A DNA stretch of 64,000 nt, from NCBI RefSeq assembly GCF_030272615.1, contig NC_081412.1, positions 695,402,083 to 695,466,082 of the forward strand. Direction: 5' to 3'. The notes under the pieces are model-generated. The model was not told the origin of the DNA, did not search any database, and saw nothing but the letters and a program-made list of their open reading frames with translations. Source of the stretch: Cryptomeria japonica (taxonomy: Eukaryota > Streptophyta > Pinopsida > Cupressales > Cupressaceae). Below, piece after piece: positions 33,167 to 44,721 of the stretch. Each line of letters begins with the position of its first letter. Position 1 is the first letter of the stretch. A program made the position numbers and the translations under genes.

Positions 33167-35220
33167 GCCCACTTTCTCTTGACATTGTTCGAGCTATCCC
33201 TCCTAAACATGTTGAAATCCCGCATTTGGAGCTTTATAATGGTAAAGGTGATCCTCTAACACATGTTAAGACCTTTCAAACAATATGTACTGATTTTGCT
33301 TATGACCAAAGGTTGCTTGCAAAACTGTTTACTAGAACATTAAGAGACAAAGCCCTACAATGGTATTGCTCGTTGCCTTCTTATTCTATTACTTCTTTCG
33401 AACAACTTGCAAATGCTTTCATTCAACAATTTCAAAACAATATAAGTCCTAAAGTTACTTTGATTGATTTAATGCATTGCAAACAAGGTGTTAAAGAAAA
33501 AGTGACTGATTTCATTGGTAGATATAAGCATTTGTATGCTCAAATTTCTTTTCCAGTGCCTGACAATGATATTCAAAGAATCTTTATTTCTAATTTACAA
33601 AAAGACATTAGAGAAAAACTCCTGTTTTCTGAGTTTACTTCTTTCCAACAGTTGTGTGCAACTCTTCACAATTATCAACTGACTGTGAGTCAAATGGAAC
33701 AATCACATCCTATGGCTCCGAGTGATAAGGGTGATAGCAGTCAACAACCATTTGGGAAGTTTAAACCGAACAGAGATTTCATCAAATTCAATGAAAACAT
33801 CATCAACAACAATGTGAATGCAGCATCAGGTGTGCCTCCTATTTCTAAATTTTTCAAGAAAGAAAGAAAGTATACTCCTTTGAATGAATCATTGCATAGT
33901 ATTATGAATAAGTTATTGGAACAAAATGTGCTTACTCTTCCTCCTATAAGACAAATTGATCCTACAAAGATTACTTCACCTTATTTTGATAACAAAGCTT
34001 TTTGTCAATTTCATCGTCAGCCTGGGCATGATACTGAAAAATGTTTTTCTTTAAAGGGTAAAATTCAAGATTTGATTGATAATAATACTATCTCTGTTTC
34101 TGGAGTGAATGATAAAGGCAATACATCTGTAGCTCCTCCTAATCAAAATCTTCAGATTTTCACTGATCCATTACCTTCTCATACCTCTAATGCAATTGAG
34201 GCTAATGATTCCTCTCTCTCATCTGATGGTCTTGTGTCTATGACTCCGAATGTGATTAACTTTGTAGAGCAGCAAGAAAATCCTAAAGAACCTTCCATCA
34301 CATTTGATTCCAGTGAAACCATTAGGGCACCTGATGGTCCTTTATACATAGTTGCAAAAGTCAAGAATACACCTTGCCGTGGAGTGCTTATTGATCCTTC
34401 GTGCATGATTAATGTTATTACTGAAGAATTTCTTTTTACTTTGCAATTGAATCAAGTGATATATGACAAAACAGATGTGATTGTGAAACTATTTGATGCA
34501 TTTTCTTCTCCTGAAATTGGTTCTATTACATTGCCTATTGAGGTCCATAACAAATCCCTTGATGTGAACTTTGCTATTATTCCTTCATCCGAACAATTTC
34601 ATGTGAAGCTTGGCTATCCTTGGCTATCTTCCATGAAAGCTATTACTTCTCCTATTCATAAGTGTTTGAAATTTCCTCATAATGGTGAAGTTGTTACTGT
34701 CAATCATAGTCTCTTTAAACTAGCTGAAAGAACTTCTAGCGTTCCTATTGATTACTTTTGGCCTAAACAATTCCAATCTCTTCCTCCGCGAAGTGATCAT
34801 TTTTTCAAATCTTATCAAAAGTGGAAAACAGATATGATCCTATCTCTAAGTGAACCTAGAACACCTAAACTTGATATTCCTATCATTCTTGAGAAGGAGG
34901 TTCTTCCTTTGAAAGATAAAACTAATGTCTTTCCTCAAGAAGATTCCCAACCCATTCCTATGGATGTGACTATGCCTATATCTAATAAACTTCCTAAGAG
35001 TAGACCTATACCTCCTCGTCATGATGGACTTGGTCTCCTTCCTAAACCAAATATTCCTCCCTTATATGGAGCAGTTCCTCCTCCTTCCTCTTATGGAGAG
35101 AAGAGACCTTCCTCTTCTCCTATTGTTCAACCTAAGAGACCACAACCTAAACACCCAAGTGTTAAGGATGAGAACATTCCTCCTCCTCAATCTTCTTCAC
35201 TTCCTACTAAGACTAGATGA
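33145..35220 (+). CDS. V gag capsid-like domain and degenerate protease
   Basis: About 691 codons. Residues about 15-190 match a Ty3-type retrotransposon gag domain (LELYNGKGDPLTHVKTFQ, DKALQWYCSLPSYSITSFEQ, FIQQFQ). At about 290 is FCQFHRQPGHDTEKCF, the Tat-type CxxH...HDTExC zinc motif. At about 400-510 is a protease-like fold: RGVLIDPSCMINVITEEFLF, then KLGYPWLSSMKAI. The catalytic D-T/S-G is replaced by D-P-S, so it may be inactive, unlike W. The C-terminus is Pro-rich. The frame starts inside an overlap with the previous one, so it was probably a single polyprotein before a frameshift. Confidence 0.75.
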   Translation: MPTFDVVSPLSLDIVRAIPPKHVEIPHLELYNGKGDPLTHVKTFQTICTDFAYDQRLLAKLFTRTLRDKALQWYCSLPSYSITSFEQLANAFIQQFQNNISPKVTLIDLMHCKQGVKEKVTDFIGRYKHLYAQISFPVPDNDIQRIFISNLQKDIREKLLFSEFTSFQQLCATLHNYQLTVSQMEQSHPMAPSDKGDSSQQPFGKFKPNRDFIKFNENIINNNVNAASGVPPISKFFKKERKYTPLNESLHSIMNKLLEQNVLTLPPIRQIDPTKITSPYFDNKAFCQFHRQPGHDTEKCFSLKGKIQDLIDNNTISVSGVNDKGNTSVAPPNQNLQIFTDPLPSHTSNAIEANDSSLSSDGLVSMTPNVINFVEQQENPKEPSITFDSSETIRAPDGPLYIVAKVKNTPCRGVLIDPSCMINVITEEFLFTLQLNQVIYDKTDVIVKLFDAFSSPEIGSITLPIEVHNKSLDVNFAIIPSSEQFHVKLGYPWLSSMKAITSPIHKCLKFPHNGEVVTVNHSLFKLAERTSSVPIDYFWPKQFQSLPPRSDHFFKSYQKWKTDMILSLSEPRTPKLDIPIILEKEVLPLKDKTNVFPQEDSQPIPMDVTMPISNKLPKSRPIPPRHDGLGLLPKPNIPPLYGAVPPPSSYGEKRPSSSPIVQPKRPQPKHPSVKDENIPPPQSSSLPTKTR

Positions 35221-35649
35221 AATCGTTCTGCACGTGAACGCCGACGAAAGCATCGTCTTAGAGCTCAAGCAGCTGCTTCTCAAACTTTGCAATCTCCAAA
35301 ACATAAGATACATGATGGTCTTGATCCTGTGCGAATTAAAGACCCTATTTTTATAAATCTTGATGATTCTATAGATGAAAATGTTATTCATGATGAAAAT
35401 GTTACTCCTCTTGCTTCTAATAGTGAATATGAACTTGTTGATATTGATAACCATTTATCTAATGAATTTTCTAAGGCACTTATCCTAGCTCCTAGACAAA
35501 AACAACGTGGCTCGGAACATGAACATAGCCCTTGTTTGGATCTTGTGATAGCTCCATCTGCTGTGTTGGATGTTCCTCCTCTAGCGTGTTTCCTACCTTC
35601 CCGAAATATTGATCAGCAAGATCGGGGGGTAGATGACGTGCTAGACTAG
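35221..35649 (+). pseudogene. V basic-acidic C-terminal extension
   Basis: In frame with the previous gene after a TGA at 35218, perhaps a mutated CGA. It starts with a highly basic run (RSARERRRKHRLRAQ), followed by an acidic segment (FINLDDSIDENVIHDENV) and ends at a TAG near 35647. No domain is recognised. Confidence 0.5.
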
Positions 35650-36376
35650 TTACATTAGCATAGCAGATTCTCTCCTCCTCTCTTTCATTACTTCTTCTAT
35701 ATGTTATTCTCATTCTTCTATTTGTTGTCCTTAGTGTTGTCTACTTGAGGACGATGCAAAGCATTGAGATCTCTTTTGGTCTCTCTCATGTTGACGCAAA
35801 AGACACATGTGTTCCCTTCTTCTAGGTGACCTTCCTTGATTGGGGAATGAAGAACAATTATGCATACATACATATGATATACATGAATTATCATACAACA
35901 TACTGACCCCGAGGAAAGCGAAGTCACCTCGTGCTTTGTGTTTTGTGTCTATTATCCTTGGGCTTATCTCACACTTGGGGGCTAAATCCTTGTGATAACG
36001 TGCTCCTTTCCTTTCTCATTTTCAAATATGTATCACTACCTTAAAGCAATCACCCCCGATGAGGCGTGTGCGATCGCTTTACATAGGGGGGCATACATCC
36101 CATTCATATCTTTTCAAGATACTTGAAAATTTCTTGGTAAATTTAGCCTTGCCTTGAAAATTTTTGATATCTTTCTTGCATGACTCATAGTGAGGGAACC
36201 TTACTACTGACAGTCATGGTTCTCCCTCGTGATCTTCCCTTTTACTTTGTCAATCGAAGTCGTAAGATCCTTAGTCCACTGGGGGCTTGGTGTGTCTTGC
36301 CTCCTTGACGTGGTGAAAGTCTTTCAATATTGTTTCCTTGTACTTTACCAGAAGTATGAACATACATACTCCCGCT
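35650..36376 (+). other. V 3' untranslated region
   Basis: No gene. Pyrimidine-rich, with no reverse transcriptase or integrase motifs in any frame, and leading into the polypurine tract. Confidence 0.6.
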
Positions 36377-36391
36377 AAAGTGGGGGCTAAA
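36377..36391 (+). other. Polypurine tract of V
   Basis: AAAGTGGGGGCTAAA before the TGTAGCATCC LTR start, identical to that of W. Confidence 0.8.
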
Positions 36392-36563
36392 TGTAGCATC
36401 CTAAAATTGTGACACTTGCAATTTCGACTGCATTTCGGTCTTCACGATGGCGACGCAACACGGAACCTGAATGGAGACCCCGAAACCTGATTATGACACT
36501 GAAAACTGCATTTTCTTGCACCCTGGCCTGAACCTCCTTTGCACCCTGCTGTCCCGGGAGGTG

Positions 36564-36621
36564 GGACCAGAGTGCCTAGTGCCCTGGTCCTTCAGGACTA
36601 GGGCGCCCAGCGCCCTGGTCC
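36564..36621. repeat. Two GC-rich hairpins in V LTR
   Basis: At 36564-36590 the arms are GGACCAG and CTGGTCC with mostly paired inner bases. At 36595-36621 the arms GGACTAGGGCGC and GCGCCCTGGTCC pair at all 12 positions (one G-T wobble) around a CCA loop. This is the same family as the W units. Confidence 0.8.
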
Positions 36622-36744
36622 CTGGGTCCTATTTTGGGCCCGGTCTCTTTTGGACTTCGGGTCTTTATGTTTGCAAATTGGAAAATTATCCTTCCTGGTC
36701 GGCCTAAGATCGGGAAAATCAGTCTATCAGCCCTAATTGACAAG

Positions 36745-36752
36745 TATATAAA
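36745..36752 (+). promoter_or_regulatory. TATA box of V LTR
   Basis: TATATAAA, about 350 bases into the 3' LTR. The matching part of the 5' LTR has been lost. Confidence 0.5.
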
Positions 36753-37615
36753 CTACATATTCCTCTTTCATTCGACATGATGGAAAAAGCATGGAAATTA
36801 TACTCAAGTATTCAAGCATTCAAGCATTCCTTCAAGCAATTGATCATTTCAAGTCTCCATTCAAGGCTAAGTGTTGCGTTCAAGACAAGGATTCAACCAT
36901 TGAAGAGGAGATCACATACTACATGCTACATACAACATACAACAAACAACAACATCTATACCTTTGCATATAAGGATACAAACATCCTTACAACAAGGTA
37001 TTAGTACTTGTTTTACATTACATTTACAGCATTGCTCATTTCTTGGTTAATTCCAAAACCAGGGTTTGACCTAAAGGCAAACCCCTAATCCCTAACCCCC
37101 CAATTGTCTTTACTTTTCTGTGTGTAGGTTGCAGGTACGCGGCTGAAATTGAAGATCTGGAATCCTTGTGCAGAGATGAACAGATCCCCCTTCGTTTCGC
37201 GGATTTTTCGGATGACCGTGGCGCTCGGGCGCCATCGTCCCGACAACTTTTGCTCAAATTTGCAGGACAGCGCCGTATTGACATTTTACTGCTAATTCCA
37301 GGTCCGCAGCTTCATACTGTATTCCTATCTCAGTTTATAAGCGAATCTTTCTCACTTTCTATGCATTCCTAGCTTAATTTTTCTATGCACATTCTTTACA
37401 AAAGAGGGTAGCCTTGCTTTCTTAACCCTTGAAACACATTTAGCATCCAATCTTGCATTGTGTGGGATTGGATCTTGTGGGTTTCAACCCCTCTTTTGAA
37501 TGTAAAGTCTCTCCCCTAAGTGAAAACCATCAACCCTAGTGAATCTCCCTTCTCTCTCCTTGGAGTTGGAAGAGGGGAGAGCAACTAGGGTTCGATCGCG
37601 ATTTTCCGCTTTACA

Positions 37616-38262
37616 TAGGCATGGATATTAAATTGGTGGGATATATAGATTTAGATTGGGTAGGTGAGTCTCAAGATCACAAGTCTACTTCAGAGTATTT
37701 ATTCTCACTTGGTTTTAGTCCAATTTGTTGGTCGAGCAAGAAGAAGTCTGCAATTTATCTTTCATCGATAGAGGATGACTATTGAGGTGAAGTCAATGCC
37801 ACCACTGAGGCTATTTGGGTTCACAATATTCTCATTGAGTTTAGTATTATAATTAAAAATCCTACCATCATCTTTTGTAATAATCAAAGTTCTCTACAGA
37901 TCTCAAGAAGTCTAGCTCATCACCAGAGGATGAAACACATTGAGATACGTATGCACTACATTCAGGAGCTAATTCAAGAAGGCATCATTGATCTTACGTA
38001 TTATTCTACATCAGAGCAGACTGCAGATATCTTCACCAAACCCTTCACCAAAACCAAGTTCCTTCATTTGCAATCTTTACTTGGGATACGATATGTGTCT
38101 AGTTTTGGAGGGGCTTCTTAGTCCTTCATTTGTTATCTCGCTATTTAAGGGGGGATATTCCTTTTATTGGGGGGCTTCTTCTTTTGGGGGGATATCTATG
38201 TACATGGGTACCTAACATGGCCTTACTTGTCGAGACCTATCTTTTCACCTACCTAAGCTATG
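37616..38262 (+). pseudogene. copia-C RNase H
   Basis: Resumes after V with GYIDLDWVGESQDHKSTSEY, the copia RNase H region (D-x-D-W-G and K-S-T-S motifs), then ICWSSKKKSAIYLSS, EDDY followed by a stop, EVNATTEAIWV, KHIEIRMHYIQELI and TADIFTKPFTKTKF. This is the usual end of copia pol. At least one in-frame stop is present. About 60-70 codons expected between PKYALDIL and this point are missing, so V's insertion went with a deletion. Confidence 0.85.
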
Positions 38263-38274
38263 CTTAAGGTGGGG
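38263..38274 (+). other. Polypurine tract of copia-C
   Basis: CTTAAGGTGGGG just before the TGTTAGTGTAGG LTR start. Confidence 0.6.
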
Positions 38275-39209
38275 TGTTAGTGTAGGTTTTTATTTTTCCT
38301 TGTTATGGCATATTTATTTTTTCTTACACATATATTATTAAGCTTTCTTAGGTTATTAGGAATGGTTAATATGAGGACACATGGTGAAATACTTCAACTA
38401 TATGCATAACTCTCCACCTCAAATGGGCAATTAAGTTACACACCCTCTTTGTCTTGTTGTGCCACCTCTCACAATCACTATTTTGTCATTTTCTAAGTGG
38501 GTTATGGGGTAATTGGGTTTCTTACCCTCTTTTGGCCTTATGTGCCAACTTTCTCAACTCCTTTCTTGTCTTCATGTCAAGAGGTTATGCCTGTCATGCC
38601 CAAAAATTAGGGCAAAAACGGAATGATTTTTTTTTTTAAATACAAATTAATTAACAAGTTCGCTAACACGACATGCACTAATGTATTTGTCATATCTATA
38701 TTTGAGCTAATCCTGATACAAACCAAGTATTGAAATTAACTAAATTTTATTTTACGGAAACCTAAAGGTTTTAATTTTAATTTCACAAGATACCTAGTCA
38801 ATAGATAATTAAATCGAAATCATTAAAAAATAGAAATTGAAGATAAATTTGATCTCCAATAAGACTATACAGTCTAAAGATCCGTTTTTAAATCAATAAT
38901 TGTAATAATCGTTTAAAGTGTCATTAAATTTAGATAATTTAATTTACATGGGCCAAATTAATTACGAGTGGCTATTACTCGCCTTTAGAAAGCCAATTAA
39001 AAATTATCCATTCTACTTCAGATGGAAAGTGCTTAAATTATTCCCTTTAAAATCCATTTTAAAATTTTATGCTCTAATTAAATTAACTAGGGCATAATTA
39101 AGTATTTATCACACTAAATACATTTAAAATTATAAGATTTAGCGTTATTCTTCAAAGGTATATAAATGTTTAAAACTCTATATAATACATACTCAAAATT
39201 CTAACCTAT

Positions 39210-39211
<2 letters not shown>

Positions 39212-39277
<66 letters not shown>

Positions 39278-39298
39278 TTATAAATATATATATATATA
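39212..39298. repeat. TA microsatellite
   Basis: A long TA run with few interruptions in the solo LTR. Further TA-rich runs are at 39801-39935 and 40012-40041, on either side of the GC-rich hairpin block. Confidence 0.95.
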
Positions 39299-39544
39299 AT
39301 CTTCTAAAATATCTTTCCAACTTAATAGCCAATTTGCCCTTCAACCCTAATTAGGGATTCTTTTTTTTATATAAAATGGCTCTAAACTAAATGAATTAAA
39401 AATATTATTTTATTTTACTACCCTATCCCTACCCGGGCTAGGGTTTAATATTTCTTTGATTACCATTTTTTTACACAAGGCCGAAACCCATTGGTGGTGG
39501 CCATGAAATTTTTTTTTTTGATGCAGGTTTTTAAAGGAGCGACG

Positions 39545-39735
39545 GGGGCTGAGGGCGCCACTGTGTGTTCACACAGTGGCAGCGCGGCACCACTGTGTGT
39601 CCACACAGTGGGAGCCGCTGGCGGCCCACACCACTGTGTGTCCACATAGTGGGAGCCGTAGCGGCCCACACTGTGTGTTCGCACAGTGGAAGTCGCGAGG
39701 CCCACACTATGTGCACACACAGTGGGGTCCGCGGG
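39545..39735. repeat. Array of five CCACTGTGTG hairpins
   Basis: Five inverted repeats of arm CCACTGTGTG and partner CACACAGTGG with a 2-base loop. The ones at 39558-39579 and 39590-39611 are perfect; those at 39631-39652, 39669-39688 and 39703-39723 have one mismatch each. Linkers such as GAGCCGCTGGCGGCC are GC-rich. The frames on both strands across the block are artefacts of the repeat. Confidence 0.9.
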
Positions 39736-40008
39736 CATAACAAAACCCCCTTTTTTTTAAAAAAAGATAAAAAAAGTTTTATTTTTATTTTACTATTTTT
39801 TTTTATATATTTTTTTTATATATATATATATATATAAATACATATATATATATATATATTTATATAAATATTTATATAAATATATATATATATATATATG
39901 TATGTATATGTATGTATATATATATTTTTTTTTTTTTCTCAATAAGTTTTCCATGCAAAATTTTTCTTTCTAAAACAAAATAACAAAGGTAAATCATTAT
40001 GTTAAATC

Positions 40009-40043
<35 letters not shown>

Positions 40044-42926
40044 ATATAAATGGTAAATAAGCTTAGGCTCTTTTTTTTTTATTATTTTAATTGCTAATAA
40101 AAAATGAAGTAAATCTACTGCTAAGCTATTTATCATAACACATCGGAAATATATATGTTTTATTCTCTTCTTCTGAACTTAGGAAATACTATTTTAGGAA
40201 TACATTATACATTTCTGAAAAAAATACATTCATTGATTTCTCAACTATTACAGCAACTGACTAAACATTCTTTTTTTTTTTTTTATTTAAAAGCTAACAG
40301 CAAATACAAATCATGTTTTTTTGCAATTAAAATGGAGATAGATTCTCAGCTAAAAGAAGAACCTAGATCTAAATAAAACTAATTTTTCCATATTACGAAA
40401 ACTATTGCAAGAATTCCAAAAGTAACCCTTTTTTTTTTCAAAACAGAAATAGAAATTTATCTAGCTTTTTACACACTAAAGATATTCTACAACATTTCTA
40501 GGATGTTTCTTTATTTAACTACAATAACAAATCTCGTGTATATTTTCAAAATTACAATTTGCCTCTCATTTCAACAAATGAGGGTGTATTTCTCCTATCA
40601 AAAAAAAAAACTAATAACTGCAAAAGAAATTAGATTTCTTCAACAATAATCTTCTGCAACCTTTCACTTTTCCTATTCTTTTCTCCTGACTTTCCTGCAT
40701 AATAAATCACAAATATGACCATGGAGTGCTCACCTCCCAGCCTAGGCTAACTGGTAGCCACCCCCGAGCTCGGAGAACCAAGCCCTAGATGGGTAACAAA
40801 CATGCAAACACATAGAAGGAAGGAAACACACAAATTACAAACACACTCCCAAACAAGGTTACACTACACCACACTTTGGTGATGACCTTTTTCAAGGGTG
40901 GTAGTGGACCAATACCCTAAGGAGAACTGCAAGTATAGAAAATAAGTAGCCACCTCATGGCACAATATTACAACAAGAATCTCAACCACTTATTCCTTAT
41001 GCCCCCCAAAGGCATTCTAGCCTTATATCCCTCCTTATGACCCCCATTGCACAAACAGGCCATGCAGCAAGGGTCACACAAAGATCCCTTGTGATCACTC
41101 TCAAATGAGAGTCTCTCACTCGAGGGTTGTCATTGCTACCACCCACAATATCCTCCTCTCTCCTAGGAGTAAGAGGTCTTGAGCAAACTCCCAAAACACA
41201 GACAAATCATAATGCAAAAATACCAAATGAATTTAAAAAAAAACATTCAAGAACACAGATTTCTTACACCAACATACTTCCAGACACATGCAAGAAAGAA
41301 GACATTTTAAAGAATAATGAAACCAACGTTAATCTACCCAAAGGTATGATGATATTTGAGGAAAAGCTGCCCAATCCACTGATCTTCTTCTTCTACGCTT
41401 AGCCAAATTTTTTTTTATTTAAATCTTTTCTATTTTATTCAAAATTGTCTTTGTCTCCAAAAATGGAGAGTGGGTGATTACCCTCAAATTCTCAAATTCT
41501 TGCTTAAGAAGCCCATTCTCTCAGTTCTCACAAGTTTCTAAAACTCAAAAAGGAAAGTAAGACAGAATGGGAAAAAGACTCTCATTCGAAAAGGAAAGTT
41601 TACAACTAAGATCAAACTTCTAATTTCAATTTTCGCACAACTCAGAAAAGCCAATTTTTAATGTGTCAAAAAGGTCACTTAAGAGTAGAAACTTGCCTAA
41701 AATTACCCCTAACCCTTAGGTATACCTTATGGGCTTCAGGAAACCCTATTAAACTACCCCTAGGTGTTCATTTAACCCATTTTAAACCCCTCTGAAGTTT
41801 ATTTTCGGGTCAAACATATGTTGACCTCTCCAAAGATTCTTTTCGCAAAGTATTTATGACATCACGTTACATAAATTGAAAAAGCTATAGTTGAACACTT
41901 TTCCACCAAGAGACAAAAATAAAACATTTAAACTTAAATCCGCACGTGTCAAGTGACACAAATAAAACACTTTTACAAATTAAAACATGAAATCGTTTCT
42001 TGTGGTTTTTTACACATTAAATTTAAATAACACTTAACACTCATGCAGCATATACTATTACGAATAAAAATACAACACAAATGGGGTGTTGTCTCTCCAA
42101 ATAGACAACCCCTGGCTTACGAACATACATAAGTCTAGGTTTGGTTCTTCGTAATTTTCCATGGTCACATGGTAAATTTCCTACGCATCTCAATTTACAC
42201 ATTAGTACTTTTCAAATATCCACATATAATTTAATTCAAAGGAATAACAATACACATCATCACTTGCATACAATTTTCATCTGCACAGATTAAATACATC
42301 TTTTATCAAGCAATTTCACAAAAGCAATTTCATCCCAATTCACATAAACTTAACCATACATCATAGTTCTATTATCATAGTATAGTCCTGCAAATTCAAT
42401 AGACATTTATCATTGCAATATCATCCTATCTAACAATCATATAGTGTTCTATCTCATAAAGCATATAAGTAAATCATCAAAACATAGCAATGTTATCCAA
42501 ATCCTGAAATCATATAAGTTCTAAGTCTCAAAATGCATCAAAATAAAGTATCCATAATAGTCTAAATATAAAATCCACTGAAATGTCAAACTGAGTCGAG
42601 GTGAGGCCTCACAATGCCACATGTTTTAGAATTTACTAAGAAGGTAAAATGTCTTACCTTTTATGGAGAATAGGAGCTAATGCACCCCTTGGATGTATAT
42701 GCTATTATTTTTCTATATAATAAGCACTATACTCCCACCTTCACTAGTTCAGTGATAGATCAATGAGAGTCTTCTCCAAATTATCTTTTGTCTCTATTTT
42801 TTCTCTCATATTAGATTTATCTTCATTCAACTATTTTGATATATGATCATATGTTTCTTGGAGTTGCATGTGATCTATGACTGACATCAAATCTTGCTCG
42901 ATTCTCACTTCTCGTAGAATCTAACA

Positions 42927-43055
42927 ATAAAGTATTAAATTGTATGAAAAATGCAAGAAATAATTTCATGATGAACAAGAACAAAAATTCAAAAGGTTTC
43001 TCAAATAGAAATTGTATTCATTTGCACCTTTAATGGATTACAATGTCATATGCTA
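42927..43055. other. Unassigned AT-rich spacer
   Basis: A short AT-rich stretch between the possible copia-C LTR end and the U LTR. Nothing recognisable. Confidence 0.4.
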
Positions 43056-44248
43056 TTATAGCGTCATAAATTGTATCCATATAAAATCTTGTCTTCACCT
43101 AGACCTCACCTTGGTGCTTTGTCTTTTGATGCTCAATGATATTTTTGATTATGGTCCAACCACCTAACAAACCTATAGTTTCACCACTTTCCCTACCTTC
43201 TCCCCAAATTTGACTCTTGATTCTCAAGACCATGGTTCCCAACACCCTGGTCCTCTCAATCAGGACCCAAATATGGTCCTCCATTACATCAAGTGAGCAT
43301 CAAATTGGATCCCCTATCGGCCTAGTCCAAAAAGTTCAAATAATTTGTAGGCAGTCAAGTATAAAACAAGGTCTACCCCTCTCATTTGAATTCCTAATGA
43401 AAAAAAAAGTCATCTAATGATCAAATAAATAAGCCATATAATGATTCTAATTGAAAATTCAATTCAAATTAGTAAGAAATCGGGCATTCATCAAGCATTG
43501 GAGAAGAAGTGAAGTCAAGTTCAAGCATTCAAGATGGCATCCATGATCAACTTTCTATGAAGACATTCTACAAGAAATCCTAAAACCCTTGCATGAGGAT
43601 TAAAACAAGTTTCATTAAGGTATACATTACAATTACAAGCATTTCATTTTAGGTCTGGACTTTCCCTCAAAAGGAAAACATCTTGTTACCATTTTTTATT
43701 ACAATTGTCATTTCAATTTCAAGGTTAATTCCTAAACTGGGGTTTGACCCAGGGTAAATCCCTATCCACAACCTTTTTCCTCTCTTTTTATGTGAAAATA
43801 ATTGACTTAGGAGTTATACTTTGAGATTTCAATAGAGTTAAGGATGACAAATAGGTTTAGCTTTCAACGGAGCGAAAATTGGACTAAGGCAAATCTCTAC
43901 TACCTAGTCCCTGAAAATCAGCCTGAACTTTTGGGAGTAGGTTTTGATTCACTTCTTCTAGCTAGATCCCTATTTATGACTTTGTTGGATATTTGCAGCA
44001 TTTTATTTTCATCAATTCACTTTCATTTTCTCAAAATAATTGCCCTAGATTCAACTATACAATTTCAATTGCATTTTCAACTCAAACAAAAGGGGAATGA
44101 CTTTAATCAACACTCAACTGTCTTCCTAATAGAATTGAGGTTGGATCTATTGTTTTTATCCTCCTTTTAATGTTTTTCATGTGAAAGTTAGATCATTTCC
44201 TAGTTTACAAAGCATAACTTGTGAAACCCTAATTTTTACTCCAAAATA
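43056..44248 (+). mobile_element. Element U LTR
   Basis: The start TAGCGTCATAAATTGTA resembles the W LTR start. Near its end, CTAAACTGGGGTTTGACCC matches V (AAAACCGGGGTTTGACC). Length is about 1.19 kb, close to V. It has a diverged GGACC region at 43207-43280 (ACCATGGTTCCC, CCTGGTCC, AGGACCC). The left edge is uncertain by several bases and no TSD was found. Confidence 0.6.
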
Positions 44249-44264
44249 TTTTGGTGAACCCGAC
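44249..44264 (+). other. Primer-binding site of U
   Basis: TTTTGGTGAACCCGAC follows the LTR end, the first 16 bases of the W/V site. Confidence 0.75.
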
Positions 44265-44721
44265 TTATTTATTGTCTTAGATCTGATTTGTATGCACTTT
44301 AACATTAATGTTTTCATTCATAAATAATATTTGCAATTGAATTACACAAATTTACTAGTTAATTTTATAAAATTCATAATTTATTATTCTAAAATTGACT
44401 TGTGGGTTGCATAATTTTTTAGTTGTGTTTTTAAATCTGATTATTATGACATGCTATGTTCAGATTTAAATGCATCTAACATCCAATATCATAATTCACA
44501 TTATTTAAATTATTGGTTAATAAATAATTTTAAAAAAAATGGCATTGCTTAATCATAATTTCAAATTTTTGCATCCAATTTTCCTTCCTTTGTGCATAGA
44601 GTTTTGTTACCCTTAGTCCTACATACAATATTCCAGTGAGAAAAAGTTGTGCACTTAAGGCTTCCCAAGGTTTAAACACTAATGATATGGATCCTTAGTT
44701 GGATAATTTATTCCATGCAAA
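44265..44721 (+). pseudogene. U leader and gag start, truncated
   Basis: AT-rich leader, then near 44607 a frame reads FVTLSPTYNIPVRKS and GLNTNDMDP followed by a stop, homologous to the first residues of V gag. The start codon is destroyed by one extra base (ATAG for ATG). Copia-D sequence begins at 44722 and cuts it off. Confidence 0.65.

Larger units (their letters stand above)
30373..37615 (+). mobile_element. Element V, gag-protease LTR element
   Basis: Plus-strand relative of W inserted in copia-C. It has a 3' LTR (36392-37615), a 5'-truncated 5' LTR (30373-31089), a primer-binding site identical to that of W, gag-protease frames (32270-35649) and the same polypurine tract. No reverse transcriptase, RNase H or integrase is encoded. 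Truncation of the 5' LTR removed its first half and probably some copia-C sequence; no clean TSD is seen. Confidence 0.8.
36392..37615 (+). mobile_element. V 3' LTR (1224 bp)
   Basis: Starts TGTAGCATCCTAAAATTG and ends CCGCTTTACA. It carries two GGACC hairpins (36564-36621), a TATATAAA box (36745-36752) and a GACCGTGGCGCTCGGGCGCC module near 37214. The second half differs from the 5' LTR by a few percent, mostly transitions. Confidence 0.85.
38592..42613 (-). mobile_element. Solo LTR, chromovirus type, 4022 bp
   Basis: In its own (minus) sense it begins TGTGAGGCCTCACC and ends TTTTGGGCATGACA, matching element G (TGTGAGGCCCTACC...GGGCATGACA). The perfect TSD ATGCC (38587-38591 and 42614-42618) shows it is a solo LTR left by recombination. 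Shared landmarks with the G LTR in the same order include a GTTGTC hairpin (42082), a TGTCAAGTGACA palindrome (41946), a GC-rich block (39545-39735) and flanking TA repeats. It is a diverged relative, not the same subfamily. Confidence 0.9.
38275..42926 (+). mobile_element. copia-C 3' LTR, split by solo LTR
   Basis: Starts TGTTAGTGTAGG after the polypurine tract. The chromovirus-type solo LTR interrupts it at 38592-42613. The right end is uncertain; AGAATCTAACA at 42916-42926 is a plausible terminus, but no second copy is available for comparison. Confidence 0.45.

Noticed and set aside
39460-39837. Open frames with HSVG/THSG repeats
   Set aside because: Direct translation of the hairpin array; non-coding LTR sequence.
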